DNA from: CBDDFS01 sp965227255
Lineage (GTDB): Bacteria; Bacteroidota; Bacteroidia; Flavobacteriales_E; Vicingaceae
Reading direction: 5' to 3'
DNA length: 64,000 nucleotides
Assembly (NCBI GenBank): GCA_965227255.1
Contig: CBDDFS010000002.1
Location: forward strand, 1,116,001 to 1,180,000
Shown here one piece after another: positions 54,132 to 62,802 of the stretch. A program made the translations under genes and the position numbers. Numbering within the stretch: position 1 is the stretch's first letter; each line of letters begins with the position of its first letter. The notes under the pieces are model-generated. The model was given only the letters and a program-made list of their open reading frames with translations, did no database searches and had not been told where the DNA came from.

Positions 54132-55016
54132 ATGAGTTTTGATTTTAACTACAAAGCGCCGAAGGTGATTGCCGAAATCGGTTGCAATCACATGGGAGAG
54201 ATGGATATAGCAAAGGAGCTTATCAAACTCGCAAAGGAGTGTAATGCGGATTACGCCAAATTTCAAAAGAGGAATAACAAACTTTTATTGACAGAAGAGC
54301 AATATGCCGCGCCTCACCCTAAACCGAGAAATTCTTATGGAGACACTTACGGTGAGCACAGGGAATATCTCGAATTGTCGGTCGAAGAACACAAAGAGTT
54401 GCTCGATTATTGCAATAAGATCGGTGTAGGATACTCAACGTCGGTATGGGAAGAAGATTCAGCTGAGCAGATCGCCAAGCACCTGAATCCTGAATTCCTC
54501 AAAGTGCCTTCTGCATGTAACAACAATTACAAGATGCTCGAAGTATTGAGAGATTCGTATGAAGGGGATGTACATATTTCTTTTGGAATGACTACTCAAA
54601 AAGAAGCTGACGAAGTAGTACAGTTTTTTGAAGAGAAAGATGCCGCCAAATCCAGACTAATCATTTATAGCTGTACTTCCGGTTATCCGGTTCCATTTGA
54701 AGATGTTAGTTTGTTGGAGATCAACAGACTCTATGACAAATATTCCAACAGGGTAAAACATATTGGATTTTCAGGTCACCACCTTGGAATTGCAGTAGAC
54801 ATTGCGGCTTATACATTGGGAGCGAACTGGATTGAAAGACATTTTACCAAAGACAGAACCTGGAAAGGAACGGATCATGCCGCTTCCCTTGAACCAACAG
54901 GTTTGAGAAAACTTGTAAGGGACCTCCATGCTGCGCACAAATCATTGACGTTCAAAGACAAAGAAATTCTAGACATCGAAGAAGTTCAGAGAGTCAAACT
55001 AAAGTACCGCGGCTAA
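54132..55016 (+). CDS. neuB: NeuB-family nonulosonate synthase, no SAF domain
   Basis: 294 residues, versus about 340-350 for NeuB proteins with a C-terminal antifreeze-like (SAF) domain, which is missing here. The TIM barrel is complete: VIAEIGCNHMGEMDIAKELI, DYAKFQKR (usual KFQ), GVGYSTSVWEEDSAEQI, FLKVPSACNNNYKML, ISFGMTT, YSCTSGYPVP, IGFSGHHLGIAVDIAAYTLGANWIERHFTKDR, GTDHAASLEP. It condenses phosphoenolpyruvate with a mannose-type sugar or its 6-phosphate to make a nine-carbon acidic sugar. The HAD phosphatase fused to the next protein suggests a 9-phosphate product. Its TAA is followed at once by the ATG of that gene. Confidence 0.9.
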   Translation: MSFDFNYKAPKVIAEIGCNHMGEMDIAKELIKLAKECNADYAKFQKRNNKLLLTEEQYAAPHPKPRNSYGDTYGEHREYLELSVEEHKELLDYCNKIGVGYSTSVWEEDSAEQIAKHLNPEFLKVPSACNNNYKMLEVLRDSYEGDVHISFGMTTQKEADEVVQFFEEKDAAKSRLIIYSCTSGYPVPFEDVSLLEINRLYDKYSNRVKHIGFSGHHLGIAVDIAAYTLGANWIERHFTKDRTWKGTDHAASLEPTGLRKLVRDLHAAHKSLTFKDKEILDIEEVQRVKLKYRG

Positions 55017-56156
55017 ATGAACGTGGCATACATTCCTGTCCGTGCGGGCAGTAAGTCCATTTCCGAAAAAAACATCAAAAACCTGTTGGGTCGACCATTG
55101 GTTTACTGGGTTGTAAAAGCGGCCTGCGACACCAATGGAATTGATAAAGTTGTAGTAGGAAGCGATTCAGAAGAATATTTGGAACTGATCAAGAGCTTTG
55201 ATCTGCCTAAATTAGAAACGTTCAAAAGAGGTGCCGAAAGTTGCACGGATACAGCGTCTACAGAAAGTGCCATGCTTGAGTACATCAATGCCGCTGGTTT
55301 GTCGAAAGACGACCAATTCATTTTAATCCAGGCTACTTCACCATTGTTGACTTCTGAGGATCTACAGAACGGCTTGAAGATGAAAGAGTCTCATGACTCT
55401 GTTCTTTCTTGTGTCCTGAATAAAAGATTCTTCTGGTCGGCCGAGGGAATGCCACAGAATTATGACTACAGGAATCGTCCAAGAAGACAGGATATGCAGG
55501 GCGCTTACATGGAAAATGGCGCATTCTACATAAATACGGTTGAGAATATCCTGAAAGATGAGAACCGTCTTTCCGGTGATATCGGTATTGTCGAAATGCC
55601 TGAATATACAGCTGTAGAGATTGATGAGGAAGACGACTGGATCATCATTGAAAGTCTGATGAGACGCCACATGAAGATTTACCATGAGATTGGCGAGATC
55701 AAATTGTTTGTATCTGATGTTGATGGAGTTTTGACAGATGCCGGAATGTATTATTCCAATGATGGTGTTGAGTCGAAGAAATTCAATACAAGGGATGGCA
55801 AAGGCTTTGAATTGCTGAGAAATGAAGGCATCAAAACGGCCATAATCACTAGTGAGGATACAAAGGCAGTTGATGACAGAGCCAAAAAATTAAAGATCGA
55901 TTTTCTTTATCAGGGCATCAGCGACAAGGTGAAAGTTGTAGAAAAGATATTGAAGGAAATTGATGCATCATGGGAAAATGTAGCTTACATAGGAGATGAT
56001 ATCAACGATCTTCCTTCTTTAAAGCTAGCCGGTTTGTCGGCCACACCTGCCGACGGACAACCACCCAACAAATCTGTTGCCAAATTTCAATGTCAGATAA
56101 AAGGGGGAGATGGTTGTGTTAGAGAATTTGCCGACTTCATTTTAAGTCACCGATAA
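55017..56156 (+). CDS. CMP-nonulosonate synthetase fused to KdsC-like phosphatase
   Basis: 379 residues in two domains. Residues 1-220: cytidylyltransferase of NeuA type with YIPVRAGSKSISEKNIKNLLG (CTP loop), RRQDMQGAYMENGAFYI and EIDEEDDWIIIESL. Residues about 225-379: HAD domain of KdsC type with DVDGVLTDAGMYY (nucleophile Asp), ITSED (motif II), SDKVKVVEK (motif III Lys) and GDDINDLPSL (motif IV), all catalytic residues present. It should remove phosphate from a nonulosonate 9-phosphate and activate the sugar with CTP. Animal CMAS has the same two-domain order. The two halves are in one frame with no sign of a break. Confidence 0.9.
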   Translation: MNVAYIPVRAGSKSISEKNIKNLLGRPLVYWVVKAACDTNGIDKVVVGSDSEEYLELIKSFDLPKLETFKRGAESCTDTASTESAMLEYINAAGLSKDDQFILIQATSPLLTSEDLQNGLKMKESHDSVLSCVLNKRFFWSAEGMPQNYDYRNRPRRQDMQGAYMENGAFYINTVENILKDENRLSGDIGIVEMPEYTAVEIDEEDDWIIIESLMRRHMKIYHEIGEIKLFVSDVDGVLTDAGMYYSNDGVESKKFNTRDGKGFELLRNEGIKTAIITSEDTKAVDDRAKKLKIDFLYQGISDKVKVVEKILKEIDASWENVAYIGDDINDLPSLKLAGLSATPADGQPPNKSVAKFQCQIKGGDGCVREFADFILSHR

Positions 56157-56171
56157 TTTCAAATTTACTCC

Positions 56172-57545
56172 TTGAGTAAGGACAGTGCCATTCAAAAGTT
56201 ATTCGAGCTGGAAGCATCATTTCCGGTTGAGAATATCAAGGTAAATGGTATTCATTTCTGGCCTGTATTAAGGATATACCTTGGCTCCAACCTGGCATAC
56301 AATAAGGATACCAGGGTTAGTGCCTCAAGTGCTCTTAAACTCACCAATTTCTTTTCTGTCTTTTATGGTTTCTGGAATTTATTCAGAAGCTGGAATTTCT
56401 TTGGACTGTCGAGCAGTGATCAGAGAAAGAATATTGACGGGAAATGGTTGGACAAAATAGACTTTGTCAATGAATATTTTGGGAAGGGTTTGATCATGGA
56501 ATTACCAAATCCAAGACATAAGAGTAGATCTCAGTTGGGAAATGCCAGGGTAATGAGCAAGATACTGTTGTATGCCAAGGGTGTTTTCGCTGAAAGATTT
56601 GTTTCGGTAAAAATTGAAGGGCAGGACATTATCGATAAAATTAAAAAGGAGCTGGATGTATCCATAGATGAAAGGTCCATTGCGCGCAGATTTCTCGGAC
56701 AGAGGGTGATTGCACGTTGGATTATCCGATTAAAAAAACCAAAGGCCCTATTCTTAACAACTCCTTACACGAATTTTGGATACGTATATGAATTCAGAGA
56801 ATCGGGTAGGAAGGTGGTTGAATTCCAGCATGGAGCCATAAACGCAGGTCATTTTGCCTATCAATTAAAGAATCGTTTCGACGATAAGCTTTATCCCAAT
56901 TATCTTTTAACCACAGGAATTTTAGAAAAAGAAGCACTGAAAGATTCTGTCTATGTTGAATCTGATAAGATTATTCCCGTTGGTTCATTTTATATCGATC
57001 ATGTTTCAACAAGGGAAATTGATGCGTCTGAGCTCGAGAAGGAAAGAAAGAAATACAATAAAATTGTTTGTGTTTCGGCGCAAGACCGGTTAGAAGAAAA
57101 GTACATCCCTTTCCTTAAAGAAATTGCAACCAAAGAACCTGAAATTGGATTTTGGCTCTTACCTAGATTTCGCAGTGTATCTTATTATGATCAGTATAAT
57201 TTACCTCAGAACGTATTTTTCAAGACGAACTTCAATACACACGAAGCCATCATTCTTTCTGATTTCCATTCTACCATAAATTCAACAACGGCCATTGAGT
57301 CATTAGCTCTTGGAACGCGGAATATCCTTATGAATGTTGATGATCTTTCTACGGCCTTTTTTTCAGAAATGTTGAAGGACAAGGAATTGACTTATTTTGC
57401 ACGATCAGCAGAAGATTTTATTGAATTTCTGAAATCTTGTCCACCTATGAGCAGGCAAGAGGTACAGAACAGACAAAACGGATTGATCAAGTTGAATTTC
57501 AAGGACAATCTGCAAGAATTTGTAAAGGAAATGGGGCATGCTTAA
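56172..57545 (+). CDS. Putative GT-B glycosyltransferase, nonulosonate locus
   Basis: 457 residues, TTG start (SKDSAIQKLFELEASFPVENIKVNGI). No signal peptide or membrane helix is evident. Blocks that recall capsule and CDP-glycerol-type GT-B enzymes are TTPYTNFGYVYEF, RKVVEFQHGAINAGHFAY (about 215-232), YLLTTGILEKEAL and SDFHSTINSTTAIESLALGTRNILM (about 395). The QHG and S-T-T-A-I-E-S-L-A-L-G-T segments sit where donor-site residues lie in related families. Given the gene just upstream it may transfer the CMP-activated acid sugar, but this is inference. Overlaps the next gene by 8 bases. Confidence 0.6.
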   Translation: MSKDSAIQKLFELEASFPVENIKVNGIHFWPVLRIYLGSNLAYNKDTRVSASSALKLTNFFSVFYGFWNLFRSWNFFGLSSSDQRKNIDGKWLDKIDFVNEYFGKGLIMELPNPRHKSRSQLGNARVMSKILLYAKGVFAERFVSVKIEGQDIIDKIKKELDVSIDERSIARRFLGQRVIARWIIRLKKPKALFLTTPYTNFGYVYEFRESGRKVVEFQHGAINAGHFAYQLKNRFDDKLYPNYLLTTGILEKEALKDSVYVESDKIIPVGSFYIDHVSTREIDASELEKERKKYNKIVCVSAQDRLEEKYIPFLKEIATKEPEIGFWLLPRFRSVSYYDQYNLPQNVFFKTNFNTHEAIILSDFHSTINSTTAIESLALGTRNILMNVDDLSTAFFSEMLKDKELTYFARSAEDFIEFLKSCPPMSRQEVQNRQNGLIKLNFKDNLQEFVKEMGHA

Positions 57546-59544
57546 TCTGGGAGTTCTTCGAAAAAGCTTTGGCATTTACATCGTTTCAAATGTCATAAAT
57601 GCGGCTGTTCCATTCCTTCTCTTGCCATTTCTTACTGTGTATTTAACACCAGCAGAATATGGCCTCGTGGCTATGTTCCAGGTCCTGATGAATTCCTTAC
57701 TTCCATTTTTTGGTTTCAGTCTGAACGCATCCGTAAGTCGGCAGTATTTCGATAAAGAAGACTCGAATTTCTCTGCATATGTGACCAACGCTCTTTTGGT
57801 CCTGTTGACCGGTACTGCTGTATTTGGTGGTATTTTTCTTTTGTCGGGTCAGTTCGTTGAGAAATTCAGCGACTTTCCAAAGGCGTGGTTATGGAGTGTT
57901 GTACTATTCACTTTTTCTCAACTTCTCTCCGAAGTCTTGCTCACTACATGGAGGGTTAAGAACAAGGCCATGAATTTTGGTCTTTTCAGGATATTCAGAA
58001 CCGGCATGGACATGGGACTGAGTCTCTATTTCGTCATCGTGCTGAAAAGATCCTGGGAAGGTAGGATTGAAGGTCAATTGGCCGCCATGACCTTCTTTGC
58101 CATGATAGCGATTTTCTACTTGTACCGTGGAGGATATCTGACAAATGCCTTTAACAAGAAGTACTACAAGGATGTGGTTTCATACGGCCTTCCATTGATT
58201 CCACATATGCTGGGAGCGATAATCATCACTTATTCCGACCGACTTTTTATAACCAACATGGTCGGCATGCATGAAATGGGATTGTATGCAGTGGGTTATC
58301 AGATCGGTATGATTATTGGTCTGTTTCAGAATTCATTCAACCACGCCTGGCAACCTTGGATTTTTGGTAGAATTAAGAAAGACGATGAAAGAGAGAAAGG
58401 AAGTATTGTGAAATACACCTATCTCTATTTTGTAGTTATCCTTCTGATGGCGCTGATTCTCTCTATGGCCGGGTCTTTTGTTGTCAAGGTTATGACTGAT
58501 TCCGATTATTCAGGTTCGACTCCATTCATTGCCTGGATCGCATTTGGTTTCGCTTTTAATGGTATGTATAAAATGGTGGTGAATTATTTGTTCTACTTGA
58601 AAAAAACCAGAATCATCGGAATCTCCACTTTTGCCACAGCTACCTTGAATTTGGTATTAAATTATGTTCTGATAACTGCAAATGGACCGGTTGGTGCAGC
58701 ACAGGCAACAACGATTTCTTTTTTCGTTCAATTTATCCTAATATGGTACGCATCTTCCAAGGCATATAAAATGCCATGGTTTAGTTTTAACCAGAAATCA
58801 CGAAATGACATGAATCGGGAGATTCCACCTCTCATTTTAGTCGCAATACCAAAAAGTGCCAGTACTTCATTGATGAAGACTTTAGGAGATCTTCATTACC
58901 TGGATGCACAACAGGATATGTCATGGCTTGATAATCCCATTCCCAAGAATTCGAATTATTTACACAATGTGCATTCAGACATCCGCGAAATTTCCATCAG
59001 AGAAAAGGAAATGTTCATGCAGAAAGGGAAGTTGTACAAGCAACATATTTTCCCGAGTGAGAACAATGTGGAGAAATTGAGTGAGATGAAGAAGGTTATT
59101 CTTCTGCGTGAACCAAAAAGTATTTGTCTGGCCTACAGGCGAGGAATGAAAAAGAACGTTCACACCTTGCTTCCGGGATTTGATCCCGAAATGAGTGAGG
59201 AGGTCTGGATGAAAAACGCTCATGAAAAAGGATTGATGAAGGATCTTGAATTCTTTTTCAACACATGGACTCAACTTGAAAACAAAGATGATGTTCTTAT
59301 AATCCGATATGAAGAACTAATTGAGTCGACGGAGAAAGTTGTGCGAAAGGTTGAAGAATTCTGGGGCGTGCCGATCACTGAAGATGAAATCGTTTTGGCT
59401 AAGGAAAGGTATTCCAGACGGACCGGTTTAGAATATGTTTTCTTTATAATGAAATTGAAAATTCGAAATGTTCTAGTCAAAACTTTTGAATTACTCGGCA
59501 TGAAAAATGCTGTTAAAAACATTCTCGGAAAAGGACCTAAATAA
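57538..59544 (+). CDS. Wzx-type flippase fused to a sulfotransferase
   Basis: 668 residues in one uninterrupted frame. Residues 1-425 form a polysaccharide flippase of the MOP superfamily with about 12 hydrophobic segments (begins YIVSNVINAAVPFLLLPFLTVYL). After a short linker (KMPWFSFNQKSRNDMNREIPP) residues about 438-640 match sulfotransferases: PAPS 5'-phosphate loop VAIPKSASTSLMKTL and 3'-phosphate site KVILLREPKSICLAYRR, with RYEELIES further on. The flippase moves lipid-linked oligosaccharide across the inner membrane; the sulfotransferase would sulfate the glycan on the cytoplasmic side just before export. I have no other example of this fusion in mind, so the coupling is a new inference. 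Confidence 0.85.
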   Translation: MLNLGVLRKSFGIYIVSNVINAAVPFLLLPFLTVYLTPAEYGLVAMFQVLMNSLLPFFGFSLNASVSRQYFDKEDSNFSAYVTNALLVLLTGTAVFGGIFLLSGQFVEKFSDFPKAWLWSVVLFTFSQLLSEVLLTTWRVKNKAMNFGLFRIFRTGMDMGLSLYFVIVLKRSWEGRIEGQLAAMTFFAMIAIFYLYRGGYLTNAFNKKYYKDVVSYGLPLIPHMLGAIIITYSDRLFITNMVGMHEMGLYAVGYQIGMIIGLFQNSFNHAWQPWIFGRIKKDDEREKGSIVKYTYLYFVVILLMALILSMAGSFVVKVMTDSDYSGSTPFIAWIAFGFAFNGMYKMVVNYLFYLKKTRIIGISTFATATLNLVLNYVLITANGPVGAAQATTISFFVQFILIWYASSKAYKMPWFSFNQKSRNDMNREIPPLILVAIPKSASTSLMKTLGDLHYLDAQQDMSWLDNPIPKNSNYLHNVHSDIREISIREKEMFMQKGKLYKQHIFPSENNVEKLSEMKKVILLREPKSICLAYRRGMKKNVHTLLPGFDPEMSEEVWMKNAHEKGLMKDLEFFFNTWTQLENKDDVLIIRYEELIESTEKVVRKVEEFWGVPITEDEIVLAKERYSRRTGLEYVFFIMKLKIRNVLVKTFELLGMKNAVKNILGKGPK

Positions 59545-59556
59545 AGACTCAAAAAC

Positions 59557-60681
59557 TTGATCGGATTTCTCATATATCTTCCCACACTTGCCAAGATGCC
59601 ACATGCATTATTTGCACTGGCCATACTTGCAGCCTATTACAGGTTCTGGCAAAAGTGGAGAGGTCCGGGTCTTTATCCCGAATTTGACAACAATCGTTTT
59701 GACTTCGGAATACTGTTGCTTATTGTAGCGTTGAGTGCCTTCAATTTTGTGTTTGGACATGGAATTCGGCAAACTTTCAATGAGTCTGTTCCCGGCTTTA
59801 TCATGCTGCCATTCACTTTCCTTGTTGCATTGAGTATTCGAAAAGTGGATATTAAAATTTTCGTCTCACTGGCTGTCATTGAAGCTCTTTCCATCTATGC
59901 TGAATATTCCCTGGGTATATCAACATTTTTCTCAAACCTAACGAGGTATACCGAGTTTGGGGATTCCGATCTTCAGTATTACAATAAACCCCTTGGGCTG
60001 AGCTATAATTCCAGTATTGCGGCGGCAAAGATGTTCCTTTCTTTAATGCTGATCGATTTATTGACATTGAAGAGAACTTTTAAGATCATTATTCAGATCG
60101 GATTTGCAGCAGCCATATTCCTTACGTTTAATCGAACCGTATTTTTATCTGTAATGGTCTACATCGTCTTGTCAACGTTGCATACGGTATTCTGGAAGAA
60201 ACTTACGGCTGTTCGCTGGAATCTTTTAATTGCGGCCGGATTCACCACTGTATTTATTGCAGGATATCTTGTCGTGGATAACCTGGATGTCATTGTGGGA
60301 CAGCTGACCCGAAGTAGAGGATCATTTGAATTTTCCGGTAGAGATAAGATATGGACCTATTTCATCGACTTTATTCGGGAAAACCCATTCTTCGGAAATA
60401 ATGGTGAGAAGTTATATTTCGGAAGGTATCATGCCCATAACTCTTTTATCCAGTTGATTGCCACAAATGGCATATTGATAAGCCTGTTGTACTTCTATAT
60501 AATATTCAGAAATGTCAGATACAATAATCTGATCCTCGTATTGAGCATCCTCACATACAGTTTCTTCCAATACGGAATCTTCTGGGGAATATCTGTGATG
60601 GATATATACTTCTTCTTCTTCCTGTTCAAATTAAAGAATCCGGAAGAGCAAAAAGAACTTGGTTTTAATACATTGAATTGA
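59557..60681 (+). CDS. O-antigen polymerase/ligase-like (Wzy) membrane protein
   Basis: 374 residues, TTG start at 59557 chosen because it adds the first hydrophobic segment; an ATG at 59596 is possible. About ten membrane segments with a large periplasmic loop near 235-300 that holds FSGRDKIWTYFIDFIRENPFFGNNGEKL and the YHAHNSFIQLIATNGI motif typical of Wzy and WaaL. It would polymerise the repeat units flipped by the Wzx-like protein. The end overlaps the convergent Wzz gene by 17 bases. Confidence 0.8.
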   Translation: MIGFLIYLPTLAKMPHALFALAILAAYYRFWQKWRGPGLYPEFDNNRFDFGILLLIVALSAFNFVFGHGIRQTFNESVPGFIMLPFTFLVALSIRKVDIKIFVSLAVIEALSIYAEYSLGISTFFSNLTRYTEFGDSDLQYYNKPLGLSYNSSIAAAKMFLSLMLIDLLTLKRTFKIIIQIGFAAAIFLTFNRTVFLSVMVYIVLSTLHTVFWKKLTAVRWNLLIAAGFTTVFIAGYLVVDNLDVIVGQLTRSRGSFEFSGRDKIWTYFIDFIRENPFFGNNGEKLYFGRYHAHNSFIQLIATNGILISLLYFYIIFRNVRYNNLILVLSILTYSFFQYGIFWGISVMDIYFFFFLFKLKNPEEQKELGFNTLN

Positions 60682-61495
60682 TCTTCCTTACCACGGCAAA
60701 GCCCAAGCCGAGGAATAAACCCAACATAAATCCGGCCGCAAGAAAGGCCATTTTCTTAGATTCAGGTTTTTCGGGAACAAAAAATGGCTTTATGTACTCA
60801 ATTGTCTCAAGTATCAGGTCTTCCTGATAGTTGGCCTTAAGTTCGAGCAAATAAACCATATCCTTTGTTCCTGTATTTGGTTCATTGTTGATGGTAAGTC
60901 CGTCTTTCGATTCAGACTGATTTTCCACATAATTCTTTTGCAACATTTCAAGATTACTAATCTGCTCGTCAACCTTCTTGATCATGTTGTTGAGATTGTC
61001 GTTTCGATTCTTTTTGATCTTAGACAAGAATGGATTATTATTCATGTAATACTGCAGACCTTCCTGGAAAGGTTTAATGGCAGATGTATCAAGTACAATG
61101 ATGGTCACTTCCATAACATTGTACAGGTAATCATTGAATACAAGTGTAGGATCTGTTTTAATACTTGGTTTGACTTCCAATGTCTTTACAGTGATTGTCC
61201 TCAGGTTCTTGGCATCTTCAACAGGCATGTTCAACATCTTGGCAAGGGTGCCATAACTCTCTTTTTCAAGATGTGACGAAAGATCTTCAATGATCTGCTC
61301 AATCCTGAAATCTTTAACCAGACTGGAATATACTACAGCCTTACTGCCGTAATAAGTTTTTTGCGAACTGTTGTAGAGGTATGCCAGTCCCATCCCCACA
61401 ACACAGAAAATCAACAATAACCAGATGTTTTTTCGAATGAACCTGAACCATCTGATCAACAGGACTTCAAAATTAAATTGCTTGATTTCTTCCAT
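60665..61495 (-). CDS. Wzz-like chain-length determinant
   Basis: 276 residues with membrane helices at about 23-42 and 247-268 and a periplasmic helical part between them, the Wzz topology. The C-terminal helix has FLAAGFMLGLFLGLGFAVV, and the preceding FVPEKPESKKMA is the Pro-rich segment before TM2. No kinase domain. It sets the modal length of the polymer. It is the only minus-strand gene in the plus-strand locus and overlaps the wzy 3' end by 17 bases, so antisense effects between the two messages are possible. Confidence 0.85.
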   Translation of the reverse strand: MEEIKQFNFEVLLIRWFRFIRKNIWLLLIFCVVGMGLAYLYNSSQKTYYGSKAVVYSSLVKDFRIEQIIEDLSSHLEKESYGTLAKMLNMPVEDAKNLRTITVKTLEVKPSIKTDPTLVFNDYLYNVMEVTIIVLDTSAIKPFQEGLQYYMNNNPFLSKIKKNRNDNLNNMIKKVDEQISNLEMLQKNYVENQSESKDGLTINNEPNTGTKDMVYLLELKANYQEDLILETIEYIKPFFVPEKPESKKMAFLAAGFMLGLFLGLGFAVVRKINSMY

Positions 61496-61519
61496 AACCT
61501 CTATTCTGTTTACAACTTA

Positions 61520-61548
61520 CTTGCGAACAACAAAAATTAATTCGCAAG
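61520..61548. promoter_or_regulatory. Inverted repeat in the Wzz/GT divergent gap
   Basis: CTTGCGAA (61520-61527) and TTCGCAAG (61541-61548) are perfect 8-base arms with a 13-base spacer, in the 83-base gap between the divergent Wzz and WbuB-like genes. A likely operator; a TTTGCAAA octamer follows at 61549-61556. Confidence 0.45.
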
Positions 61549-61578
61549 TTTGCAAATTAACATAATTCAGGCAAGAAT

Positions 61579-62802
61579 TTGAAAATTCTCTTTTTAACAC
61601 AATATTTCCCTCCAGAAATAGGTGCTCCGCAGAATAGATTATTCGAGTTGGCCGTCAGACTCAGAAAAAATGATGTGGATGTTCATGCCTGGACTGCCAT
61701 GCCCAATTACCCTCAAATGAAGGTTCACGAAAACTACAAGGGTAAAATCTATATGAAGGAAGACATGGACGGCATGCCAGTGCACAGGTCATATATTTAT
61801 GTGTCGAAGAGCAAATCTGTGATTCCGCGACTCCTGAATTATTTTTCTTTCGTTTTTTCTTCCCTGTTCTTCGGCATTTTTAAACTCAAGAAATACGATT
61901 ATATCTTTTGTGAGTCTCCGCCGTTGTTTCTGGGTATTTCAGCCTATTTCTTGAGTAAGTTCAAAGGAGCAAAGTTAATTTTCAATGTATCAGACCTTTG
62001 GCCGGAAAGTGCTGAAAAACTTGAGATTATAAACAATAAATTTTTGCTGGGAATGGCCACCAAATTGGAGGAATTCCTGTATCGAAAGTCAATTCTCGTC
62101 ACCGGTCAAACCCAAGGTATAGTGAAGAACATTTCCAACAGATTCCCGGATAAGAAGGTTTATTGGCTGCCAAATGGAGTTGATCTGAGTTATTACAATC
62201 CTTCGGACTATGACCGAACATGGAGGTCCAGGAATAACTATTCAGATAAGGATATTCTTTTTGCATATGCCGGAATTCACGGTCATGCGCAAGCCTTGGA
62301 AGTCATCATCAAGGCGGCATCCTTGCTTCAAGACGAAGAGAATATCAAATTCATTATGCTGGGAAGTGGTCCGGAAAAGGAAGAGTTGATGCAGTTGAAC
62401 GAAAAACTGGGTAACAAGAATCTCGTATTTCTCGATCCAATAACGAAAAAGGAAATGCCTCATTTTGTTTCTGCCATTGACGCAACCATCATTCCATTGA
62501 AGAACATTGAACTTTTTGAAGGGGCCATTCCTTCGAAAATCTTCGAGAATCTTGCCATGGAGAAAGCCATAATTTTGGGCGTGAAAGGAGAAGCAAAAGA
62601 TCTCTTTATCGATGAAGGCCATTGCGGATTATATTTTGAGCCTGAGAATGAAGAGGCGCTTAAAGATTGTATTTTGCAGATTGCAACCAAAGGCGAGTTG
62701 ATAGGAGAATTTGGTAAGAATGGAAGAAAATATGTGGATGAGAAATTCAACAGGAATAATATTGCAAAAAGTTTCCTCGAGGTATTAAAATCGATTGAAT
62801 GA
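61579..62802 (+). CDS. WbuB-like GT4 glycosyltransferase
   Basis: 407 residues, TTG start (KILFLTQYFPPEIGAPQNRLFELA). GT-B fold with N-terminal QYFPPEIGAP and AWTAMPNYP typical of WbuB (N-acetylfucosaminyl transferase) relatives, a central VSDLWPESAEKL, and C-terminal YAGIHGHAQALEVIIKA, MLGSGPEKEEL and FEGAIPSKIFENLAMEKAIILGVKGEA (donor site). It adds a sugar to the lipid-linked repeat. Overlaps the wecB ATG by 4 bases. Exact donor unknown. Confidence 0.88.
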   Translation: MKILFLTQYFPPEIGAPQNRLFELAVRLRKNDVDVHAWTAMPNYPQMKVHENYKGKIYMKEDMDGMPVHRSYIYVSKSKSVIPRLLNYFSFVFSSLFFGIFKLKKYDYIFCESPPLFLGISAYFLSKFKGAKLIFNVSDLWPESAEKLEIINNKFLLGMATKLEEFLYRKSILVTGQTQGIVKNISNRFPDKKVYWLPNGVDLSYYNPSDYDRTWRSRNNYSDKDILFAYAGIHGHAQALEVIIKAASLLQDEENIKFIMLGSGPEKEELMQLNEKLGNKNLVFLDPITKKEMPHFVSAIDATIIPLKNIELFEGAIPSKIFENLAMEKAIILGVKGEAKDLFIDEGHCGLYFEPENEEALKDCILQIATKGELIGEFGKNGRKYVDEKFNRNNIAKSFLEVLKSIE

